Below are positions 17,987 to 27,040 of a stretch of DNA of 64,000 nucleotides, piece by piece. Location: NCBI RefSeq assembly GCF_000733765.1, contig NZ_JPOG01000001.1, forward strand, positions 1,612,001-1,676,000, given 5' to 3'. The first letter of the stretch is position 1, and every line of letters starts with the position of its first letter. This DNA comes from Algiphilus aromaticivorans DG1253. GTDB lineage: Bacteria; Pseudomonadota; Gammaproteobacteria; Nevskiales; Nevskiaceae. Both the position numbers and the translations under genes were made by a program. The notes beneath the pieces were generated by a model. It saw only the letters and a program-made list of their open reading frames with translations, did not search any database and was not told where the DNA came from.

Positions 17987-18074
17987 AAATTCCCTTCTAT
18001 AAGCGGCCTCCAAAGAAGACCCGCGGTGCGCACACACCGTGGCGCGACGCACATGCTGCTACCGGCCCCTCATC

Positions 18075-18476
18075 CTACAGCCAGCCCCTGACCTTCGCGG
18101 CCAACCAGGGAGCCAGAGCCGTAACCAACAGCACCAAGGGCCAGATGTTCCCACCCTCGAATGAATAGGCCTCGAGGAGTACGGACAGGGGCTTGCCCTG
18201 CGCCAAGCCGAATGAAAACTCAAAGACGAGCGTCAGCACCAGCCACATAAGACCGATACCAATTAGCTGACTACCCCCGAGAACACCAAGCCAAGGTAGC
18301 GACAGGTACGTCACGAACAGGATGAGACAAGAAAGCAGCACGCCACTGACCACCAGGCCCGGTACCTCGCCCAAAGTCGCGGTCAGAACAACCTCTCGAA
18401 ACATACCGTTGGCAATGGCTAAGCCGAGGATAGCCACCCAGACAGAAAATGCTTTTCCGACTACTGCCAGCGCCAT
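18075..18476 (-). CDS. Small four-helix membrane protein beyond the last attC
   Basis: A 133-residue hydrophobic protein with about four membrane helices (for example VSGVLLSCLILFVTYLSLPW). No family is recognised. Its ATG lies 15 bp past the R' box of the attC at 18491-18577, the position expected of a cassette gene. No attC follows it before the methyltransferase, so it is either the last cassette with a lost or degenerate attC, or a resident gene at the end of the array. Confidence 0.65.
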   Translation of the reverse strand: MALAVVGKAFSVWVAILGLAIANGMFREVVLTATLGEVPGLVVSGVLLSCLILFVTYLSLPWLGVLGGSQLIGIGLMWLVLTLVFEFSFGLAQGKPLSVLLEAYSFEGGNIWPLVLLVTALAPWLAAKVRGWL

Positions 18477-18490
18477 ATTTCTTCGTTGAA

Positions 18491-18577
18491 ACCTAACGCG
18501 AAGCTAAGCGGCGCCACGACAGTGGCGTCCGGTGGACCGCCGTCAGGCCGGGAACAAACTTAAGCGACTTGTTAAAT
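18491..18577 (-). other. attC recombination site 3
   Basis: Read on the minus strand it begins ATTTAAC (R'', full match to RYYYAAC) and ends GTTAGGT (R', full match to GTTRRRY). Next to these lie AAGTCGCT and AGCTTCGC, the L''/L' pair. Imperfectly paired arms fill the 87-bp site. The stop codon TAA of the upstream membrane protein gene lies inside R'', a common integron cassette arrangement. Confidence 0.75.
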
Positions 18578-19246
18578 AATTTCGAACTCATGATCTCCGT
18601 ACGCTCCAAGCAGGACATCCTCATGGGTTTCTTCCATTTGATTGTCAAAATAGCCCCAGTGCGTAAAGCCGAGCTTGCTCGCCAAACCAAGCACTTCGCG
18701 AACTGCAGCTCTTGAGACCCTGTGGTCGATGGCTACACTTCTTTGAAGTGGCAAGCTATCGGTGCCGAAGCTTGTGCATGAAACCACACCTGCAGACGAT
18801 AGCTCATTCTTTATACTTTCAAGATCACCAAAGTTTTTATTAACACCGAAGCTCAATTCCTTTATCAACTCACCCTGACTGTCTGAGGTAGTGGGCGTAA
18901 CTCTATCCTCCAGCTCGCTAAGTTTTTGAAATATCTCTGTAAGCTGGAAATCACTTTTTGGAACTTTTACCGTTTCATTGGTCTTTTGACTCAAATACGT
19001 TGAATAGTAATGATCTTCCTGCAGTTCCGGTCTAAATTTTGTTTGGAGACGAAAAACTGAAAACAAAAACAAAGGAACATTAAGAATTGCCGCCAGAACA
19101 AGAGAAACCGACTCGAAAGAACCTTGCTCCATATTGGCAGCGGCAAAAAGAAACCCACTGTTAACCGTAAAAAGCCCAGCCAACCACGCACCAAGTAGTT
19201 GGATGGGCTTGTTAATTTTCTCTGGGCTTATCTTGGATGCGGTCAT
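18572..19246 (-). CDS. Two-helix membrane protein, second gene of the peptidase cassette
   Basis: A 224-residue protein. Helices at residues about 15-38 and 46-66 anchor a soluble region (70-224) that starts with a charged segment predicted to be helical (residues about 95-150). The C-terminal block holds SVAIDHRVSRAAVREVLGLA and a final acidic stretch. I recognise no family. Base composition is much more AT-rich than the host. The gene starts 24 bp after the peptidase stop, and its own stop overlaps attC 3, so both genes travel on one cassette. Partnership with the peptidase is inferred from this linkage. Confidence 0.75.
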   Translation of the reverse strand: MTASKISPEKINKPIQLLGAWLAGLFTVNSGFLFAAANMEQGSFESVSLVLAAILNVPLFLFSVFRLQTKFRPELQEDHYYSTYLSQKTNETVKVPKSDFQLTEIFQKLSELEDRVTPTTSDSQGELIKELSFGVNKNFGDLESIKNELSSAGVVSCTSFGTDSLPLQRSVAIDHRVSRAAVREVLGLASKLGFTHWGYFDNQMEETHEDVLLGAYGDHEFEII

Positions 19247-19270
19247 AGAAATCCAACTTTAACGCGTGAA

Positions 19271-20035
19271 TTAGCCCGCGGCATCGGAGCCGCTCCAGAA
19301 TCCATCCCAACCCTCCGCCTGGATGGCCGGCAGTATTCCGTGATGCGACAAACAAACATAAACCGGCTCAATCGAGATTACGGCAAGATAACCAGATTCC
19401 GCCGCCGCGTCCCCCTCAACCAGTGACTCCGTAACAACACCCAACGAGAAGTCCCACTCAATGAGGCACGGCCCACCACTGAAGCCACCACGAGCAATTG
19501 AAGAAACAATAAAGTGAGGATGTCCACCAGTGTACTTATCAATGATGGCGTTGACCTCAGCTCGGCTTGCGATAAGCGTGGGCTCACCGGAAAACGGAAC
19601 CGGTGGATATCCCATGACTACGACTTCTGCTAGAGAAAACGCTTCGTCATTTATCCAGTCGTCCAGATGTGAGCCCATAGGAATAACTGGGCACTCCAAG
19701 CCTTCGACCACAAACGCGGCAATATCGACCGAATCGTCAGGATGAAACATTGGCCCGCGCACCACTCGACCAGCCGACGGGAAAATCGACCGAACCTTAC
19801 CTTCGACTCCATGGATGGTCGTATTCCCGCTCTCATCTGGCACATATCGTATAATGGTATTCGCCACCTCAAGAATCTGGTTCCCATCAACTACGTGGCG
19901 CGCAGTAACGAACACGCCTTCTCCTACATGGAACGCGGATCCAACGGACTGATCCCCATTAGGCAGTTCAACGCAGACGTAAACGACAGCAGCCGCATAG
20001 CTTTCAAATAGTTCGCGTGGGGTAAGTGATGGCAT
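19271..20035 (-). CDS. Trypsin-like serine peptidase, first gene of a two-gene cassette
   Basis: A 254-residue chymotrypsin-fold (S1-like) peptidase. The catalytic triad is His47 in GVFVTARHVVDG, Asp104 in DDSVDIAAFVV and Ser186 in ARGGFSGGPCLIEWD. Residues between fit a double beta-barrel. No signal peptide is seen, so it is likely cytoplasmic, which is unusual for this fold outside the envelope. It sits directly after attC 2 and is followed by a membrane-protein gene on the same cassette. Stand-alone cytoplasmic trypsin-like domains occur in bacterial conflict systems, which makes a defence role a fair hypothesis but no more. Confidence 0.85.
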   Translation of the reverse strand: MPSLTPRELFESYAAAVVYVCVELPNGDQSVGSAFHVGEGVFVTARHVVDGNQILEVANTIIRYVPDESGNTTIHGVEGKVRSIFPSAGRVVRGPMFHPDDSVDIAAFVVEGLECPVIPMGSHLDDWINDEAFSLAEVVVMGYPPVPFSGEPTLIASRAEVNAIIDKYTGGHPHFIVSSIARGGFSGGPCLIEWDFSLGVVTESLVEGDAAAESGYLAVISIEPVYVCLSHHGILPAIQAEGWDGFWSGSDAAG

Positions 20036-20049
20036 GAAGTAGGAGAGCG

Positions 20050-20097
20050 GGCTAACGCCGCGTTCACCGGCTTGTCCGGTGCAACGCTTGGTTATCC
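20050..20097 (-). other. attC recombination site 2
   Basis: Compact 48-bp site. On the minus strand it runs GGATAAC (R''), CAAGCGTTGCA (L''), a hairpin CCGG/CCGG with a short loop, TGAACGCGGC (L') and GTTAGCC (R', matches GTTRRRY). The GCGTT/AACGC arms pair as in known attC sites. It separates the hydrolase cassette from the peptidase cassette. Confidence 0.85.
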
Positions 20098-20704
20098 GTA
20101 TTATCTATCGTATACCACTTGCATGGGCCACCCTCGTTAGCCCGCCACGAACTTGCAAACTTCACTAGAGTGCTCCCGAAGAAATGCCTGTTTATTTGGT
20201 AACGGCTCGGTAGCGTGCGGCGGTGGCTGATCCATAAACGAGAAATGGCCGGCACCTTCAGTAATGCGAACATCCACTGCTTGCGAACCACTAATGGCAT
20301 GAGCCAGCCATTCAGTTTGGCCAGGAGGAGTGATGCTATCCTCGGAACCCACCCATGCCAGAATTGGAACTCTTACCGCATCAAGTGCACCAGGCGCTTG
20401 GAAAAAGCCGGTGGGTGACGCCAATAGAGCGAGCCGAGTCAATCTGCTATCCGGTACAATATTAACGCGCCGACCAGGTCCCAACCACATCTGTGCTCCC
20501 GCTAGAGCGATAAGCGTGGCTGCGCCGATAGAGTGTCCAGCACCTGATACTTTAGCACCGGGCTGAGCGAAGGCGTCTAGAGCGAGGGATAAACGTCTTG
20601 CGCGAAGGATCAAATCTGTTTCGCTAGGCATTGGCGAGGTAAGTCGCTCAAAATGTGGTGCGACCACCGTGAAGCCTGATTTAGCGAGTGAGCCCAGGCT
20701 GGTC

Positions 20705-21736
20705 TCAAGAATCAAGTGCAACGCTTTCGTGAAATTTCGCCATTTCGTGGGCCATGACTTCTTCAGGCGTTTGCCAGTCCAGGGTTTTGCGTGGTCGCCC
20801 GTTGAGCAGGCGGGCGATGTCGTTGAGCTGGGTCTGGCTGACCGAGGAAAGGTCGGCGCCCTTGGGCAGGAATTGGCGCAGCAGGCCGTTGATGTTTTCG
20901 TTGCTGCCACGCTGCCAAGGCGCGTACGGGTCGGCGAACCAGATGTCGAGCTTCAGGCGTCGGGCGAGCTCGTCATGACGCGCCATCTCGCTGCCCCGGT
21001 CGTAGGTGAAGCTCTCGCGCATGAAGGCGGGGACCTTCTTCATCTGACGGGTAAAGCTCTCCAGCGCCGCATCGGCGCTGCAGTCGGCCATCTTGCAGAG
21101 CACGACGAAGCGCGTCTTGCGTTCGACCACGGTGCCGACAGCCGAGCGGTTGTAGGCGCCCTTGATGAAATCGCCTTCCCAATGGCCCGGCAGTTTGCGC
21201 TGCGTCACATCCTCGGGGCGATGAACGATGCGCAGATCGTCCGGCACCACCATGCCGCCTTTGCCGGCGGCGGTACGCCGTTTCTGGCCGCGCTGCGGCT
21301 TGTGCTGGCGCAGCGCCTCGACCATGGCCTTCTTCAGCGCCCCCTTGGGGTGCGCGTAGATGGCCGCGTAAATGGTCTCGTGGCTGATCTGCCAGTCAGA
21401 TTCGTCGGGAAACATGCGTTCCAGTCTGCAGGCGATCTGCTCCGGCGACCAGGCGAAATAGATCAGGCGGTCGTGGACGTACTGCCACAGCGGCATGCCG
21501 GGTTGCAGCTTCCGATGCCGCCCGCAACGATGTCGTCGCTGCCGGTAGGCCGCACTCGCTGCCGTGGCGTCGTACGCCTTGCCGGCCAACGCATTGCGCC
21601 GACACTCGCGCGATATCGTCGACGGCGAGCGCCCCAACCGCCGGCTGATCTCTCGCGTCGTAACCTTCTGCTCAGCCAAGAGCATGATCGCCGCCCGTTC
21701 CTCCGCCGAGAGATGGCGGTAGCTTCTTCTTGTCAT
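20705..21736 (-). CDS. IS30-family transposase
   Basis: A 343-residue transposase. The N-terminal helix-turn-helix (SAEERAAIMLLAEQKVTTREIS) is followed by a second DNA-binding segment RRLGRSPSTISRECRRN. The DDE core includes WEGDFIKGAYNRSAVGTVVERKTRF, TYDRGSEMARHDELA and PYAPWQRGSNENINGLLRQ, as in IS30. It ends ESVALDS. The gene looks intact, so the element may still move. Confidence 0.94.
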   Translation of the reverse strand: MTRRSYRHLSAEERAAIMLLAEQKVTTREISRRLGRSPSTISRECRRNALAGKAYDATAASAAYRQRRHRCGRHRKLQPGMPLWQYVHDRLIYFAWSPEQIACRLERMFPDESDWQISHETIYAAIYAHPKGALKKAMVEALRQHKPQRGQKRRTAAGKGGMVVPDDLRIVHRPEDVTQRKLPGHWEGDFIKGAYNRSAVGTVVERKTRFVVLCKMADCSADAALESFTRQMKKVPAFMRESFTYDRGSEMARHDELARRLKLDIWFADPYAPWQRGSNENINGLLRQFLPKGADLSSVSQTQLNDIARLLNGRPRKTLDWQTPEEVMAHEMAKFHESVALDS

Positions 21737-21784
21737 CGCAACACCGTATCTGCATCAGAGGTGGGTGTTGCACTTGGTTATTGA
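20705..21784 (-). mobile_element. IS30-family insertion sequence in the hydrolase cassette
   Basis: About 1080 bp. The ends are TCAAGAATCAAGTGCAAC at the left and, read inward, TCAATAACCAAGTGCAAC at the right (16 of 18 match). A GTC triplet at 20702-20704 and 21785-21787 is the likely target duplication. The transposase stop codon TGA falls in the left terminal repeat. The borders rest on these repeats and could be off by a few bases. Confidence 0.82.
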
Positions 21785-21959
21785 GTCTAAGAAGAAGTGA
21801 GGAGTGACGTGCCGGATCGCCTCCCGATCCTACTGCGAAAAGCACCACCCGGGAGACACTTGTGGCTTCGAATACCGAGACTTCAAATGACTCGGCCCCA
21901 TCCTGCAATATCTGCGTCTGCATTAAACTTTTGCTCCTTGCGCCGATTGATGCCGATAC

Positions 21960-22031
21960 GGATAACGCCGCGCTCACCGGCAAATTTGGAGCGCAGCGCA
22001 AAATTTGTCCGAGTGCAGCGCTTTGTTAGAC
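21960..22031 (-). other. attC recombination site 1
   Basis: A 72-bp site. On the minus strand it begins GTCTAAC (R'') and AAAGCGCTGCA (L''), has arms CTCGGACAAATTT and AAATTTGCCGGTGAG that pair imperfectly, then GCGCGGC (L') and GTTATCC (R', not a full match to GTTRRRY). It follows the cytochrome b gene and precedes the hydrolase gene. Confidence 0.85.
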
Positions 22032-22042
22032 ACAAAAACTAA

Positions 22043-22792
22043 CTAACTTTCACCATGGTCGGAATCATTCTCATCTATAGGTTTTTGGCTCAATATCTTT
22101 TTACCAGTGAACATCGCAGAAATTATGCTCCCGCCCTCTCTTACTTCAGTTAGTATTACCGCTGCAATATGTAAAAAGATGACAAAGCCCAAGACGAAGA
22201 AATTGTATTCATGAGTCGTAATAAATGGTTTACGGAAGGAACGCATACGTTCGTAGGCTGCAGCGTCATACATTTCCCGCGCATAAGGCACTAATGTATC
22301 CGGGTTAACGCTAGGCGCGGCTATCCACTGCGCAATCGAGCCCCCAAAAGGAGGGTAAAATAAATCTGTGCCGGCTAAAACTAACCCAGTGATCGCTTGG
22401 ATAGCAAGAAGTATAAACAAAACAAAAACACTTAAGCGCCCCAGTGGATTGTGGCCAAGATATTGTTCGGGCCGACCGGAAATAAAAGCGATAACATAGC
22501 GATGCACTGCCTGCTTAAATCCCTTTCCTCCGGGCAGAATGGAGCGCCATCTGGCATAACGATTTCCCCAAAAAGCCCAAATAAAGCGCCAAAAAAGGTT
22601 CAAGACAAAGATATAGCCAATTAGGGTATGAACTTCTTTTAGCGAAATTTTTCCGTCATCAGATAAGCCGAGAGAACTTGAATTGAGAATCACCAGGCCC
22701 ACAGCCATAAGACTGAAAACGCACAGCACGTTAATCCAGTGAAACCATCGAGTCCAAGAATCCCATACAGCATAAGATTTCAGATCATTCAT
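22043..22792 (-). CDS. Cytochrome b561/Ni,Fe-hydrogenase-type cytochrome b, first integron cassette
   Basis: A 249-residue four-helix membrane cytochrome b. Likely haem-ligand His residues lie in TRWFHWINVL, EVHTLIGYIF, ITTHEYNFFV and FLHIAAVIL. Segments such as WGNRYARW and SGRPEQYLGHNPLG are typical of the family that shuttles electrons between quinones and periplasmic partners. No partner subunit is encoded here. The gene is AT-rich, starts 17 bp from the attI-like junction and ends 12 bp before attC 1, so it is the newest-positioned cassette. What it couples to in this host is unknown. Confidence 0.88.
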   Translation of the reverse strand: MNDLKSYAVWDSWTRWFHWINVLCVFSLMAVGLVILNSSSLGLSDDGKISLKEVHTLIGYIFVLNLFWRFIWAFWGNRYARWRSILPGGKGFKQAVHRYVIAFISGRPEQYLGHNPLGRLSVFVLFILLAIQAITGLVLAGTDLFYPPFGGSIAQWIAAPSVNPDTLVPYAREMYDAAAYERMRSFRKPFITTHEYNFFVLGFVIFLHIAAVILTEVREGGSIISAMFTGKKILSQKPIDENDSDHGES

Positions 22793-22808
22793 AGAAATTA
22801 TCCTAGTT

Positions 22809-22910
22809 GTCTAACAGTGATTGGGCTGCACGCTGCATGATTGCATCACACTGCGCGCTTCATAACTCCGGGGCGCCACGGATGTGCAGTTCGCACGTTC
22901 CTTAAATATT
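22809..22910 (-). other. attI-like site at the head of the cassette array
   Basis: On the minus strand the sequence reads ...CCCAATCACTGTTAGACAAC, where GTTAGAC fits the GTTRRRY cleavage box directly before the first cassette gene. About 100 bp to its right are noncoding and contain partly repeated GCGCGC/GTGC segments, as expected of attI, which is less symmetric than attC. The right limit is approximate. Confidence 0.6.
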
Positions 22911-22953
22911 TCAATAAGTTGGCGCATACCGCTCGAGCGCGGCTTGTGTTCGT

Positions 22954-22983
22954 TTGACTGCGGCATTTTGCTCATTCAATAAT
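22954..22983 (+). promoter_or_regulatory. Likely intI promoter
   Basis: TTGACT at 22954-22959 and AATAAT at 22978-22983 are separated by 18 bp, close to the sigma-70 consensus. Transcription would start just inside the LexA-like box and run into intI, whose ATG is at 23019. Confidence 0.5.
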
Positions 22984-22984
22984 A

Positions 22985-23000
22985 CTGTATGTATGTTCAC
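22985..23000 (+). promoter_or_regulatory. LexA-like operator at intI
   Basis: CTGTATGTATGTTCAC fits the enterobacterial-type LexA form CTG-N10-CAG except for the final base. It begins two bases after the -10 box, where bound LexA would block intI. SOS control of intI is known in other integrons. Here it is inferred from position and sequence. Confidence 0.45.
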
Positions 23001-23018
23001 CATGCGTGAGGGCCAGTC

Positions 23019-23984
23019 ATGGATGGGCACATTCGGCGTCCGCGACTGCGGGAGCAGCTTCGCGAGGTCATTCGAACCCGTCGCTACAGCCGGCGCACAG
23101 AGAAGACGTACTGGTACTGGATTCGGTACTTCATCCGCTTCCACGGCATGCGGCATCCGTCGGAGATGCGCGAGGAGGAAGTACGCGAGTTCCTGACCTG
23201 GTTGGCAACGCAGCGCAACGTCGCGGCGGCCACACAGAATCAGGCACTGAACGCGCTGGTGTTTCTCTATGCCAGGGTGCTGGATCAGCCTTTGGGGGAC
23301 ATCAACGGCACGGTACGGGCGAAGCGCCCGCCGCGACTGCCTGTGGTGCTGTCGCATGCAGAGGCGCGAGAAGTGATCGGCGGACTGGGGACTCCATACA
23401 AGCTCATGGCTTCTCTGATGTATGGCGCCGGATTGCGGGTAACCGAGTGCGCGCGTCTTCGGGTCAAGGATCTGGATTTTTCGCGGCGGGTGATCACGGT
23501 TCGTGATGGCAAGGGCGGCAAGGATCGAACGACGCTTTTGCCGGACTCTCTGATCGCGCCGTTGCAGTCCCGCGTTGAATCGATAAGCGCTGGGCACCGC
23601 GAACGACAGGATGGGGACGAAATTCCGGTAAGCCTTCCGTTCGCGCTGCGCCGCAAATACCCGAATGCGGGCACGTCGCTGCAGTGGCAATGGTTGTTCC
23701 CTTCCGATGGCCTGTGCCGGGACGACGATGGTCGCGTCGTGCGGCACCACATCCATGTCAGCAGCGTGCAACGGGCCGTGAAAGCTTCGGTAAAACGCAG
23801 CGGTGTTCACAAGCCAGCCGGTTGCCATACCTTCCGCCACAGCTTCGCCACCGAGCTGCTGCGCCGTGGCACCGACATTCGAACGGTGCAGGAATTGCTC
23901 GGGCACTCGGATTTGCGCACCACGCAGGTATACACGCACGTGCTCGGACGCGGGTTTGCGGGGGTGACGAGCCCGCTCGGCTAG
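23019..23984 (+). CDS. intI: Integron integrase (site-specific tyrosine recombinase)
   Basis: A 321-residue tyrosine recombinase that excises and inserts cassettes at attC and attI. Catalytic residues are Arg140 (GAGLRVTECARLRVKDLD), His270 and Arg273 (CHTFRHSFATELL), His296 (LLGHSDLRTTQ) and Tyr305 (VYTHV). The extra segment LPFALRRKYPNA at about 206-217 is the integron-integrase-specific domain, absent from phage integrases. The N-terminal SAM-like domain RYSRRTEKTYWYWIRYFIRFH is complete. It starts after GAGGG and is transcribed away from the cassettes. It looks fully functional. Confidence 0.96.
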   Translation: MDGHIRRPRLREQLREVIRTRRYSRRTEKTYWYWIRYFIRFHGMRHPSEMREEEVREFLTWLATQRNVAAATQNQALNALVFLYARVLDQPLGDINGTVRAKRPPRLPVVLSHAEAREVIGGLGTPYKLMASLMYGAGLRVTECARLRVKDLDFSRRVITVRDGKGGKDRTTLLPDSLIAPLQSRVESISAGHRERQDGDEIPVSLPFALRRKYPNAGTSLQWQWLFPSDGLCRDDDGRVVRHHIHVSSVQRAVKASVKRSGVHKPAGCHTFRHSFATELLRRGTDIRTVQELLGHSDLRTTQVYTHVLGRGFAGVTSPLG

Positions 23985-24215
23985 CAGCCTACCCCGCAAT
24001 TCCGGACCCCGCCTTAGGCGGCCAGTTCGCACCGCCGTCCGAGCGCCGAGCGTGAAACGGAAGCGCGCCCTCGCCGACACTCTCGCTTCCGAAGAAATAT
24101 CGATTGGTCAAACGCTGCGCATCTGCGCGCCCCGGCATCCCCCGCCCCCAACGCCACGTTGACTGGCAGCGTGCCGGATCGTCGCGCGGAAATCCAACGC
24201 GCCTACCGGATCAGC

Positions 24216-27036
<2,821 letters not shown>

Positions 27037-27040
<4 letters not shown>

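Larger units (their letters stand above)
20137..21923 (-). pseudogene. Alpha/beta hydrolase cassette gene broken by an IS30-family element
   Basis: The 5' piece (21786-21923) encodes MQTQILQDGAESFEV and the first strand VVLFAVGSGGDPARH. The 3' piece (20137-20703) continues SLAKSGFTVVAPHFERL, the nucleophile elbow GAGHSIGAATLIALAG and the late His GAGHFSFMDQ. Together they give about 230 residues of a dienelactone-hydrolase-like protein. The IS30 element separates them. With the element ends I favour, clean excision leaves the two halves out of frame, so either a further indel exists or the ends are off by a base. The stop codon lies close to attC 2. Confidence 0.8.
18491..22815 (-). mobile_element. 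Integron gene-cassette array
   Basis: Three cassettes run leftward from the attI-like junction near 22809: a cytochrome b gene, an alpha/beta hydrolase gene broken by an IS30-family element, and a peptidase/membrane-protein pair. Each ends in an attC-like site (21960-22031, 20050-20097, 18491-18577). The integrase gene is transcribed the opposite way at the head of the array, as in all classical integrons. The cassette genes contain many AT-rich codons compared with host genes on either side, which fits separate origins. Confidence 0.85.
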
